A DNA stretch of 64,000 nucleotides from Durusdinium trenchii (lineage: Eukaryota; Sar; Dinophyceae; Suessiales; Symbiodiniaceae): assembly GCA_963970005.1 (NCBI GenBank), contig CAXAMN010000001.1, positions 3,237,728 through 3,301,727 of the forward strand. The letters run 5' to 3'. Below the pieces are notes generated by a model. That model saw only the letters and a program-made list of their open reading frames with translations, was not told the origin of the DNA and searched no databases. Below are positions 1-12,900 of the stretch, piece after piece. Position numbers and translations under genes: made by a program. The number at the start of each line of letters is the position of its first letter. The stretch's first letter is position 1.

Positions 1-470
1 ATGATGAGTGGTGTATGATGAGTGGTGTATGATGAGTGGTGTATGATCAGTGGTGTATGATCAGTGGTGTATGATGAGTGGTGTATGATGAGTGGTGTAT
101 GATGAGTGGTGTATGATGAGTGAGGTATTGATGAGTGGCGTATTGATGAGTGGCGTATGTTGAGTGGGGTATGATGAGTGGTGTGTGATGAGTGGTGTAT
201 GATGAGTGGTGTATGATGAGTGGTGTATGATGAGTGGTGTACGATGAGTGGTGTATGATGAGTGGTGTATGATGAGTGATGTATGATGAGTGGTGTTTGA
301 TGAGTAGTGTATTGATGAGTGGTGTATGATGAGTGGTGTATGATGAGTGGTGTATTGATGAGTGGTGTATTGATGAGTGGTGTATGATGAGTGGTGTATG
401 ATGAGTGGTGTATGATGAGTGGTGTATGATGAGTGGTGTATTGATGAGTGGTGTATGATGAGTGGTGTAT
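1..470. repeat. 14-bp minisatellite array
   Basis: Tandem copies of a 14-bp unit (tgatgagtggtgta), with scattered 15-bp copies carrying an extra t and point variants such as gatcag or gcgta. The array starts at the window edge, so its true left end is outside. The long open frame on the minus strand here is only the repeat translated (His/Ser/Thr-rich) and is not a gene. After about 470 the sequence becomes unique. Confidence 0.95.
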
Positions 471-2571
471 GAACAGTTCTTGAATGTCCGTAACACGGAA
501 GTTTCGTACACTAAACTTCCTTTGATAAAAGACTTCATGTCCCTTGTTCAGGTGGACAAGAGAGACATTCGTTATGAGGCTGCATAAAGAGCCACGCCAG
601 AGTCTGTGTCTCACTACCGGAACAAGAATCACCGGACAGGAATGGCCCTTCTTTCAACTCCAAAAAACCAAGAGACCTCTTCCAGCAAGGAGCCCTTCCC
701 GAAAGACCCGAGAAGAACTGAGAAGAGAGGCCTGCAAGGGCAACTGCTCCAAATCGGCTTGAAGGCGCGGAGGCCTCGGAGCGCAGCTTCGCATCGGTTT
801 GAAGACCCGTGCGGTGACTGGGGCCTCATTGCACCGGAAGCAGGTGAACAGAAATGAGGGGCCGTGGTGCATCTGCGGTGCATCCGTGAAAGGATTTGAT
901 GCTGCCAGCACCTGGTTCCGCTCAGAGCAGTGTTTGCAAAGGGACCAACTGTGGAACACAGCTGAAGGGTTTGTCAAGGAACACTAAATCTATAGGTCCC
1001 ATCATAAATGACAGACTTGTCGTACACATGCATGGGATGGGGATCTTCACCGGTATCTACACGACCTGCGACCCGGCACTGGAAGCCGAGAGTACTCTGC
1101 GCTTTGAAGGTTTAGATTCTGCAAGAAAGACGGACAAAGCATCCGAGAAATCCCACCGTGAACCCACACCTCAGGTGGTGTCTTCCAATCCAGGACTTGA
1201 AGAGTCGATTCCTTTCGGACCCTCCTGACACCCACCTAGTTCACAGCCCCACCTTCTCAATAATACATTCGCAAATAAGTATAATATATATGTATATAAT
1301 TCTATTATTATACCCAAACACTCTATTTATATTTGCCTACATTGGGGTGGTTTGAGGGGTCACTGGCTTGTATAATTGATAACTCCAGTCCCATGGAGTG
1401 TTTGCGGTACATAGATAATATACATAAATACAATATATCGTGATATATTAAAACATATATATATATTGAAATGTCACGACAGCCAGGACCAACGTTCGGC
1501 TGTTTGATACAGCCCACCTGAAAGAGCGGGATTCCTTTTCACTGAACTTATCCACATTTTCGTCAATTCGATCTCTTGGAGGCTTGGTCGACGCCAAGGC
1601 ACACTTCTCGGCCGCTCAGGTTGCCCTGAGGCCGGACTTTTAGGGAGGGAACATGCAGGAACACCTGAAGGAAGAGTAAGGAACATGAAGGGTGCTTTGT
1701 CCTGCCACGTATCAACATTCAGCAGGCTCAACGGAGGGCACCACTTGACAACGACTTGGTTTCTCAGCTTGGCGCTTCATCCTCTTCCATGACCAGTTCG
1801 TTCTATCATGATTATAGTAGATGGTATAGTATAGTATTACAGAACTGGCGGTTCCAATCCTCAAAAGCAGGGGCCCAAATTCTGCAGTACCTCAGCGGTT
1901 TGAAAACCGCTGAGACACCTCATCCCCGTGTTCTCCGTCCGTCGTACCCCGTGACCGGTCGACCATCACATCGAACAGCTGTCCTGGCGGCTTTGCAACC
2001 GCAACAAATGTGTCAGTTCAAATCGTTTTGGGATGACCAGGCGACACCTGAAAGAGGTCCCCAAGACGAAGCTGAAAGCCGCGCCTTGACCAGCTGTGCA
2101 ATCCAGCTTTGCGGATAAACCTGAAGGCGGGAGGCGTTTTCTCCACCCGCAAAAAGAGGTTTTCGGTTCGGTTTCGGCAAATCCCATAGCTGAGTGAGTG
2201 GAATGAGAAACAAAAAAACATATATATATATATATACGTACTAAAAAAACACATAAAAACGCATGAAAAGTGGAACAATCTCAATCCATTGTTCTTAGAT
2301 GCCCCCACCAAAGGCTTGAAGGGAAGGCATCTGTTTCGACGATGATTCACCACATGCACAGTCTTCCCACGAAGAGACTGTATTCAAGGCCAACTCCGCA
2401 ACCTCAATCAAACTGCTGCTAGAGCCTGCTCGTTGGGTGCTGAGTTCACTCGTTTAGATGGCACAACCCCCCCTGATGTGCTTGGCACCTGGGGGTCCAC
2501 CATCGATCCACCTCTTGGCACCTTGGGGTCGCCCTTTGGATGGTCCATCGATTTGGATGCTTTGGATGGAC

Positions 2572-3834
2572 CGGAGACGCTTTTTTGTCGCGCGTGGTGG
2601 ACGGGCGCCCCGACGAAGCGCCAGTCTTCGATCTCCTGGAGGGGTGGAGAATCCCATCCCTCACCAGCCATGGGACTGGAATCCAATCACCAAGAGAGGT
2701 AGCCAGTGACCTAAACTAGGACCCGTAACCTGGGGTACCGAACTGGGATAGTCTTTTTCGGGTCCTTCAACCTCTGTTGGCAGTTAGGGGTGATTTGAAG
2801 ATGTCTCTGCCCCGGTTTCGATCTGTGTCATAGAGAGGACCCACGGACGGTGTGATGGATGAAGACCCGGAATCAATCACGTTGGTCTATGTCTGAGCCC
2901 AACTTAGCACGACACATTTTTTTGGAGACTCAGCATGTTCTGCAACTACTATAGGATATTCCAAGGGCATCGCTAAGTTCGGGGCTCCTGGCATCGCTAC
3001 TAGGAGCAAGGACGCTACTAGGGGCTCCTGGCCGTACTACTAGGAGCAAGTAGCTACTAGGAACAAGAGGCTTGTTTGATGCCCCAAGGCTTCGGACTAT
3101 CATGGCCAAATTGCGAAAGACTGAACAACTCAATCTTTTGTATGTCAGAACAATGCCACATGCTTAGGAATCCGAATTGATGGGTTGGATATGGGTTCAA
3201 CTAAGTAACTATGTCCTCAGAAGATCAAGTAATTAAGTAAGCAGAAATATGTCCTTGTCAGCCAAACCCACATGGACTTTCAGTCAAATCCCTTTGAACC
3301 ACCATACTTTCACACACAGGGATGTTCCAGAAACCAATGAACAGGACTTGATCCAAAATCTGCACCTGTGTGTTTCCACTTGTCTTTCAGCCCCCAGGTT
3401 GAGACAATGGAAAACCAATCTCATAGTAACATGACTATGACCCATCTATAGAAGACCACCTTTTCCACAAACAGGTGGTGTTCTACTTCTATGGCATTTA
3501 TATATGGCTGCTTCTTTGCGCGTATCCCAACAGAAACCAAATCAAACTTAAAGTTAAGACACCCTTGAGTCCCTTAAGGTCTGCGGACGCCTCATTCAGT
3601 GTGGGGGTCAATTTGAGTATGTCTCAACATATAACAAGCCAATGCTTGATACTAGAACGACCAGTCAAGACAACAAAACGAGAGTACCAAACATTTTTCT
3701 GCCTACTAGAGAGCCTCGTCGGTACAGTAGAAGGAGAGACATTCTATAATTGAACCGGAGCTCCAATGTCAAGATCTGAAATCGGCCGCTCTGGTTCCGG
3801 CTCTATCCCTTTTTGGGGGTGATGACTGCTCACC
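2572..3834 (-). other. Possible 3' tail exon of the kinase gene and intervening intron
   Basis: The last confident kinase exon ends at 3834 in phase 2. A candidate next exon is 2572-2635: it follows a ccctccag acceptor, starts with the one base needed to complete the split Arg codon, and encodes a basic Ser/Thr/Arg/Lys-rich stretch (RSKTGASSGRPS...) before a gt donor. A tail of this kind is common after the C-lobe but carries no diagnostic motif. The rest of 2636-3833 looks intronic and includes CTAGTAG repeats near 2980-3070. Confidence 0.28.
2979..3073. repeat. CTAGTAG dispersed repeat, copy 1
   Basis: Runs of gctactaggagcaag alternating with ggggctcctggc. The same modules recur at 14.4, 15.1, 16.9 and (inverted) 40.0 kb. 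Within this window all copies lie in introns or intergenic DNA. Confidence 0.8.
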
Positions 3835-3975
3835 GGCGCCCAACTCCTTCCACTCTCCGGTCCTCGAAAAAGGCATGCTCTTTGAGGGTGGCGACGGTCC
3901 TGTCGGACCGCATCGTGTGGCGACGGACCGCATCCTCCGGTCCGTCCAACGCCCGTGTGGCCGGAGAGCAAAGAG
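3834..3975 (-). CDS. Kinase exon 14: end of the C-lobe, LKEHAFFE
   Basis: Acceptor tctccgag; starts with the two bases that complete the codon from exon 13, then LCSPATRAL... and ...TVATLKEHAFFED..., ending at a canonical gtgagc donor. SPATR stands where DPxxR is usual and LKEHAFFE where LKxHPFF is usual, with Ala for Pro. The 9.2-kb intron before it holds a TIR element and a palindrome. Confidence 0.66.
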
Positions 3976-6900
3976 CTCGGAGAGCACATCATGCATGACA
4001 GGTCTTGTAGGACCCTAATAGGACCCTAAGACAGAGACTGCCTGAAACATGGGCTGGCAGCTGGGTGGCTTCTCATGGAGAAATCAGCGTCAAAAAACAT
4101 CTGAAACATGGATCTGCCCCCACTTTATAATACCTGAGAGACACACTCAACACGGACCAGTCTTGGGTGCATCTACATATCCACATGGCACCCAGCTTCA
4201 ATTCCTACTGCTGTTGCTTTCCATGACTTCTGCTGTTCCATCTGCACACCCAACATGAACAATGCCACTCACCAGAAAGAACTCACAACAACCCTGGATC
4301 CTTGGTCCAACTCAGTTCATACTGCTCATACTTGTTGCAACAACCCCGAACATTTTTGGATGTCAGTGAAGACTCTGCGACTATTCAAGAGCTATCTATA
4401 TACTTTCGGACACCATCTCCAGCTTTTGCCACCTATACCATATGACATCATATGACTGTATTCTATATAAACACATAATATATATATATACACAATATAT
4501 ATACTATGTGTGTAGTTGGGTGCGCCGAAATCAAGTCCCCACTGCAAAAAACGGTGTGAGTTATCCAAGCTCCTCTCAGTATGGGTGTTTTGCGACGAGG
4601 GAAGAAGGAACGAGAAGAAACAGTGAGTGGATTTGGGAGCATGGTGCACTCACTGTTCTCAGCATGGTGCAGGAAGATGTTTCTTCATGTTTCTTCCATG
4701 ATTTTGTAGATTAACTGTCCATGTCGAAAGCGGTATCAAGTGCCATGCATCTCGGGTACGCGATAGGTGTCTCCGGAAAAAGAACTGAAGGCACCCTCCA
4801 GATCTGTTGATCCTTCCGCCAACTGATTTGCCAGCTGAAAAGCCAGGTCACCTCTCGGCACAATTGACCGGGAAATCGATGGACAAGATCCATCTTCAAT
4901 CCTCTCCATCCCTGGCATGGGTCGCTTGCTGAATTTTTGGGCTCCCCGGCCCTCGTCGTTCTGGCACCTGCGTCTGGTGGTGCGGGTGCGGGTGCCAGAT
5001 GTTCTCAAACAAGGTACAGCACCTACCACAAAAGAAACCCGTGTTTGAGGGTATAACAAATCCTCCAAACCAATTCCTGGATTTGCAAAATTCGGACAAA
5101 ACCAACCCTTGGTGGTCTTAAAGAAACCTGTCACTTGCAGCGGGGGTGGATGGGGTGTGAAAAGGTTTTCCCTTTCCAAGCTTCGAGTTTGCTTCACTTG
5201 CCTCGTCTTATGACCACATCCTGTTCTTCCCCATTCCCAATCACGACCTCATTGGTGAGGACCCCTATGAGGTCCAGCGCCAAATCCCAACGCCGTCGAT
5301 CCTCCTGCAAGACTCTTGGGATGCTGTGCTTGTGGCTGGTGGGAATATGGGTCAAACATGGTCAAACTCAGCATCATGCCTAACCGCGGATGGGCTTGAG
5401 ATGGGCAGATCATTTTTCGAGGATCATCGATGAGCATGTCAAAAAGTAGATTACATACTGTATGCATCGTCCAAACATGTGAAACAAATTCATGATAATA
5501 TATCATCTAATACAGCAGTAACATCATATACCCCAGCTCACAACCGAACAGAACCATAGGAAAGAAAAATGATCAGAAATGATTTGTGGACGTTCGTGGA
5601 TGGAAAACCCAGTCCACATGGACTCACCACCACCTGCCTGCATTCCTCAAGGAAACTCCTTGCTTTCCTTGCCCTGCTGGAGTTTTGAACCCCCACAACT
5701 TGACCAAGTTGGGATTCCCTCCAACAAACCCAATCTCCTCCGTTGGGTAGGAGGCCGTCTCTGGGAAGGCCGAGCTTCGTGCTGTGGTGAGATCCACTGG
5801 GCAGCGAGTTCGCGGTGAACGTGGCGAACGTGCAAATGCGAGAGTTCGGTGGCGGTGGGCAAATTGTCCTGTCGTCACATTGTATAGCTAAGAGCCACTG
5901 CCTGCGCAAACATATATAAATGTATAACATTATATAGCTATACATGAAACATATGTAGTACAATGTATTTATGTACGGTCGAGACGGGAGGTTCTCCGAA
6001 GGGTTTAATAGGTTGTGCTCAGCTTGGATAGTCTATGTTCGCAGGGCCACTGATAAGAAGTTAGCGCACTGATGTTTGAATGGCTATTTAAGGCATCAAG
6101 TTGCGCGAACAAATTTCAAATATGTTCGCATATGTTCGCGCATGTTGAGCCTTTGCAAAGGCTCTCAATGATGAGCTTTATGTGAAGCATGTATGCAAAC
6201 TGCTTGCAATTGTGTTGTTATGATTCTCGGGCATGCGCGAAAGAAGCATGTGGATGTGCTCAAAACCCTATGTTTCGCCATGGAAAAATGGGTTTGGTGT
6301 CCGAAATGAGGTCCGAGATGAGTCGCGTGGCTTGTGTCTTTTTCAACTCGACCACAGCGTCTCTTTGAAACATTGACACGGTGCACTGAGGCCGTTTGCT
6401 TTTGAGCGAAAGAGGGCCAGTACATCCAGAATGCTTTTAAATTTTAGACCAGGCCTCTTGTTGAGTCTAATGGCTGCCAACGGTTTCGATGTTCAATGTT
6501 GTGAAGCCGATGACAACGTTGTGACACAAATAATCTTGTTATAAAACCGATGAACATGTTGTGATACCGATGATCATGTTATGAATCCAATGACAATGTT
6601 GTGAAACCGATGATCTTGTTATGAAACCAATGATCATGTTATGAGGCGGATGATAGGTGCTGCCCCATTTCCCAATCCCCCCTCCCCCCTCCCCAATTCA
6701 ATCACATGGTCATCCGATGAGAATGTTGTGAAACCCATGACAATGTTGCGAAACTGATGGCAATGTTATGAAACCGATGATCATGCTGTGATACCAATGC
6801 CGATGACAATGTTATGAAACCCATGATCATATTGTGAAACCGATCGCCGATGATCATGTTGCGATACCGATGGTCATGTTGTGATACCGATGATAATGCT

Positions 6901-9900
6901 ATGAAGATTATACCTTCCCGGAGAACCCCCATCTCGCGGGTTAACGAAAAAAAATAAATATATATATATATATCCTCGATATATATAATATATATATATA
7001 TCATCGATATATATATATATTATTATATATATATATGTTTTTTACATAAACCCGCGAGATGGGGGGTTCTCCGGGAAGGTATAATCTTCATAGCATTATC
7101 ATGTTCCTATTCTTGGGCTACAAAAGCATGGGAAGACTCCTATGGCACAAGTCGTTGCCCAGGCCAATCGCCCAGGCATGCCCAGGACAAAACACGATGT
7201 CGCTGCCACCGAAAATTCCATCCACTGATGTACCGGGCGCATCCATAGTCCCAGCCACCGAGACAGTCCCATGGCCGACAGGCACTGATTGGCCGAATGG
7301 CTGAGCCAACGGTCGTGACATGCTGAGCCACAGCAGGTGTGTCGCACGAACAGACGAGAGCATGATGAAGCAGCTTCATCTCTTCGTACTTCGACCACGT
7401 CGTTGAGAATCTTCCAACATCTTCCAACGTGTTGAAGTTTCCCCGCACCGGAACCCGACCAGCATGGACCGACCGACTCTCTTTCCCGACGCCCTCGCTG
7501 TGATATTAGTGGCAACAGAAAAGCAGTGCAGCCCAGGAATAGGGACATCCTGGAACGTCCTTTGAAGGCACCCTCCTTCTGAGTTGCTTCAAGCTGCCAA
7601 ACTTTCTTCAAAAGTCGGTGGGCCCCGCCTGGTCAACAAAGTCAGCGAAAAGGTTGGACTCAACCAGGGCTCCAAGCCCAGCATGACCTCACAGCCTCAG
7701 CCTCCAAGCCCAGGCACACCATTTGAGACTTCACAAACTTCCTGCATCTTCCTGCCATTGGAAAAAGCCCCGTGGAGGGAAAACCTGCTTGCGCTTCCCA
7801 AGATAGCTGATGCATTCAGCCTGCCTGGTCTGAAAGTCGGTGTCCGATCTTGCGAGGGGACATGGGGTGAGAGCCTCCACGGCACTCGTCCATGCGATTC
7901 CTCAACATCCGAGTGCAGTCGTTCTGTGCGTTCATGCACCTGACTGAAAGCCCCTGGTGAGGAACCACGTGACCGCTCTGTCAAATCCCAGAAAACTGGC
8001 CGTCAGTTGTGGCTGCTGCCAGAGCACCTTCGTCTCTTCAAGTGCTTGGGAAGCAAGCGCTTGGCAATATTTTGTGAATCGTGGATTCCAAGGGCAAGGC
8101 GTTGGCGCACCTGAATCAATTCCAAGCGGCTGTGCCCTGTTATGCCGTCAAGCCAGTATATATATATATATTATTCAAGCTCAGTAGAGTCCACATGTCT
8201 GGCAAACCCTTGAGGGATGGGGACCTTACCAATTCAAGGTGAGGTGAGTGACACGCACATGTCAAAAGCAAGGTCTCCGACTGCCATGTGGTGACAAATG
8301 GTATCGAATCGTCTTCTCCAAAAATGTCCTGCCAAGGCTGCGGCTTCTGCGAACGGAACATCTGCTGCTGCCAGAACACCACTCTTCAAACGACAAGAAC
8401 GGCTGTTTGCCTGCCAAAAGCAAGCAATATATTTGTACACAGCCACGCAAAAGAGCGGTGTCTTGTAGTGCCACAGGGCACGGTACCTGCCTGTATTGGG
8501 CACAAGAATTGCGGGCAACACAGGATGGCCCCCGCTTCAATGACTCACATATCTCCACATGTTTGGGTTGAGCATTCCGTTCACAACTGAGTGCTCATCT
8601 ATCTGAAAACCAATGGACATTATGACAGATTCTGACAGCTTGAAAAGGGATCGTCTCACGCCCTGCTGATTTGATTGACCGGGACAGCCGATCAAAGGGC
8701 CACCAGGAATTCTCATATTTCTCATCACCCTAGGAGTGAATCGTCAACTTCTGCAAGGTGCTCACCAATCCTGGATTCCGCCTACTGCCCAAGGTGTCAA
8801 CTCCCTCTATTCATGGCAACAGTTTTCAAGGCATCACAGGCGGATGCCCAGCGCTTCCAAAGAAGTTCCGCCTTCAGTTCCCCCCCGACTGCCTCCGCTG
8901 CCTCCACCCGACCGGGCCTGGCGAGTTTGGTGGCCGGAAAGGTCGGCGCCCGCTGCGGCGGCCTCGAGCACCGCCGAAGGTGCGGGCCGAAGGTGGGCCC
9001 ACCGGTGGCTTTGGGTGTTTGTTTGTGGAGATGCGAGAGGACGATTTGCTTCATGAATCTGGAGATTTCATGTTGATACTGTTGGTGGGGATCAAAACAC
9101 CACGAGTGGAAAGTACTTTTGCTCGTTGGTCTATCCAATCTTCTATCCGCTGCACGAAACCCACATTCCCTTAAAATAGGTAGAGGGGTCAACACGTTGG
9201 AGTTTCTGTTGCATCAGGAAACAAAGAGAGTGAGGGGCTTACTTACTTGCCACATACTATATAATTTACAGAAGGGGTGGCCATGGGGCCTGGGTTTTTG
9301 GTTTTCTGTATTTGTAGACAACTTTTCACAAATACAATCAAAACCACAAAAAACAACTACAATCAAAACTAAAAAAAAAACATTGAATACTTTGCAGTAA
9401 AAAAACAAACACTTAGAAACACAAAAAAAAACAACAAAACCTTGGGAAAAACCAATAACAACCTAGTAAAAGAACACAAAAAAAACACACACACACACAA
9501 AACACTGGGAAAACAACAACAAAAAAACAGTTCTCAGAGACTCTTGGCTGGACCCCCCCTTTCCTCAAGACTTCCCCAGATTTGTTTTCCCCAGAATTTT
9601 TTGTAGCTCAAGCGTTTTACATCATATTCTGGCGAACCTCTAATTTTAATTCCAATTCCGTTCTAATTCAACTCTCATCTAATTTTAAATAGGTTATAGT
9701 TATAGTTCAATACAAGTTTAGTTGAAATTTGGTTTTACATATATGGTATATCGACTTTCCCAGAGATCCAGAGGAAAGCTTTGAAAATGCAAGCTCTTAC
9801 CTGCAGAAATCTAGAAGACAGCGTTTAACATACAAGGTTTCTATATAGTTGTTTACATTTAAAAATGATTATCTGCAGAGATCTATAGAGAATCTTTTAT

Positions 9901-12900
9901 AACATAAAAGCGTCTATATACAATATTTCAAACTAAACATAATTATAAGCAGAGATCTAAAGGTCAATTGTTAAAATAAACACTTTCATGGCCTGCTTCT
10001 TTCCTAGTTATCTTGTTCAAAACCATCTGAATGACTGATTGCTGCTTCCAAAACAGTAAAATGACCCTGACTCAGGAATACATAATATATTTGTTCATAT
10101 AGAGAGAGAGTAGGAATAGATTATATGTGTGTTTATAATATCCGGAGGGGCTGCCACTGAAGCATTTACCTAAAATTTTAGGAAAACCAAAACCCAGGCC
10201 CCATGACCACCCGCTCTCATAATATAATTCATTATGATTCTATATGATGGACAAAATCTAAGTACATGATCAATCATGGTGGGAACAGTTAGGAAGAGTC
10301 AGGTCAATACATGTCTTGACGGGGTCTGGTGGCTATTGCCATGGCATCCTGGATTCGCCCCTGCCACCTACTACTCCTCCCACCTCAAAACGATGTTTGA
10401 AGTCCTGGATGTTTGAGTTGTGTCTCTCTCATTCTAGGCAGGACGATCGGACGCCCCCCATTGACCCCCTGGCGAACGGCTTTCTACACCGAAAACGCTC
10501 GACCGGTCTGACCAGAGGGACCCCATGTGACCGGGGAGAGTCCCTGGGCCGCCAAAAGCGCTGTTTTCTTCAAGAGCGATGTTGACTGTTGATGATTAAA
10601 ATACAAATTCTAAACTTCCGGACTATAGTAAAACATGGATAAACATGGTAAAACCATTCTGGATCCAGGGGCAATTTGATGAATCAACAGTCTAAATATG
10701 TCTAAATCCTTCTTGCGGCTTTTGTGACTAAAAGTCCTTCTTCTCCCCTCCAAAAGACCCATGTGACCCGTACAGTTCAGGAGAGTTCCTCACCCGCCTC
10801 TGGCAGAGATCACCACGCAACCATGGAGGTCAATCTCAACACGGTGCGCAGCACCTGAGGATCATGCGGCGGCATCCGGTGGCAGTTGTTTTTGCTGTTT
10901 TAAATTGTTTGGCTTTGGTTTGGGATGTGAGGCGTTTCAGTTCTTTTGAAAAAATGAATCAAAAAAGGGTTCGTCCTTGATCTATCAGGACCATCCATAA
11001 TATACTACTTAGGGCATCCCGATATTCATTGGATGGCGGCGATCATGCTGATCATCTTGGTGAAATTTCCTCGAACAACTGGCGTCTTTGCCGCTGCAAC
11101 AAGGGCCATTGAATAGACCACTCCTCTCCCTATGGGTCCACATACCTTCTCAGATGGTATTTGGGCCATCCGAGCCTACATAAATCGTCTCCAATCACCT
11201 TCTCAGAAGTTCTGTCGATCTATAGGGTCTAGTTTCACCCCTAAACTCTAACCCCCCTTACACCACTCTGTAGGGCCCAATCATCCTTGCACCACAGTTT
11301 ATATTGGAAACAACAGCATTTTCTGGAGCAGCGGTTTGAACATCATGCTATTGGACAGTGTGGTGCTGGACATCGTTGAAACATCGTGGTCTTGAGGTTG
11401 CAACGGTTGCAGTTTCAATGGGGCTTCTGGCGTCCAGATACCACCAATTCTGCGCTTGAGGACTTGGGGACTTGGGGAAAACGACTCCGCACGACAGCAA
11501 GATGACTCTGGATCCCTTCCGCATCGTAAATAGATGTTTGAAAACGGTGGGTACACTCCCTGGAATCATCATGGTTAGGAAGTGGATTTCACCGCCTGTT
11601 TGGTCTTCGGAAAATCGTCAACACCCTAAGGTCCACAGAGTACTCCGCCGACCCGGATCCGCCGATATGAAGCTTCTTGAGCCAAAAACCTCTGCAAGGG
11701 GAACGCCAGCAACCTGGAACCCACCAATGGAACCAACAAAAAGCTAGGGCAACTCAACTCCCGTGTCCACCAGATTTGAATGCAGAAAAGCACACAAACA
11801 AGTTATCAAGTTGTATTTGAATGTGTTTGATGGGATAAACAATGATAAACATACCCTTTGAGGTAGGCTTTCATTGGGTGCTGCGACTTAAAACGAATCC
11901 CCTAGCTTCTCAGATGGCGGAACAAAATGTGTTACATAGTTCTTTCTTGTATTCTCTTTTATCGCGTGAGCCATTCCAAGATATTATCCCAAACATCAAT
12001 CCATGTTCGAAGAGTCCATCCTCGACCGACAAACGACATGAATGGGGACAAAGCGAATGGCTGTGGTTCAACTCAAACAGGCTGTGCGTCAAGGTCGTGG
12101 GATAACTTGGTTGACCGCCCCAAATGAACGAGTCCTGGTAACGCCTGGGAGTTCAACCTACATGGTGGACCAGGACTCGTTGGTAACAAGCATGATAACA
12201 AGGGCTTCAAGCGCGCGCGCGCGCGCCAGGCGCTCGGACGTGCAGGCTGAAGCAAGTTGTGGGAGGCCCAGTAGAAGTCGAATGTTAGACCTTAAGTCAA
12301 AGGCTGTTAAGTCAAAGGGGGGTTTCCCAAGCGAGATGGTGGAGTTCAACATAGGTTTATTGGCCAAACTTGGACATTTGTGCCATCTACTCTCAACAAA
12401 CGCTATTTACAATTCTTGGGTGGGTCATGTGCCATCTGGGTTGGCCCTCCCAAACGTGATCACATGGGAGTCATCGATGGTCATCGGTCACACCGGGTGG
12501 AGCAGATCGGATTGGGCCCGAGAGTAGCAAGTGAGGGTTCCCCTTTTGCTTCATTCACCAGTTTGTATTTGTAATGATATACCCGGTGAACAGAGTTTGG
12601 GAGGGTTTACGAAGCACGTGGAAGGCATCTGTTGTATTTTGTTTGGAGCGGCATCTTCATATCCCAAAGCATCATGAAGCCTACGCATTATAAGCTTCAT
12701 TTTCATTAAGCTTCCTTCCGGATTCTTGGCACAATCTAATATGCTTCCAATTTAAGAGGTGTCATTATGATTTGTCAAATCCCTGCACGAGCGAGTCCAC
12801 TCAGCCAGGATTTCGTTGCTCTGCTTGTGCATCTCTACAATATTATATATATAATCTACAGATTAATAATCCACTGTTTCCTTTATTAAATCCCTTATGA

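Noticed and set aside
47-538. 163-codon His/Ser/Thr-rich open frame
   Set aside because: It is the translation of the 14-bp minisatellite; the period divides badly into codons and the composition is purely repeat-driven.
6147-6164. Perfect 18-bp palindrome as a regulatory operator
   Set aside because: Nothing ties it to a promoter; it sits mid-intron and single short palindromes are expected by chance at this scale.
11674-11686. cttgagccaaaa, resembling the reverse complement of the dinoflagellate spliced leader
   Set aside because: Only about 12 bases match and the diagnostic rest (tggctacgg) is absent, so it is not a convincing relict leader.
12042-12527. 161-codon frame with Arg/Ala run
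   Set aside because: The Arg/Ala run comes from the (GC)n tract; no domain, no splice context, and the opposite strand is equally open.
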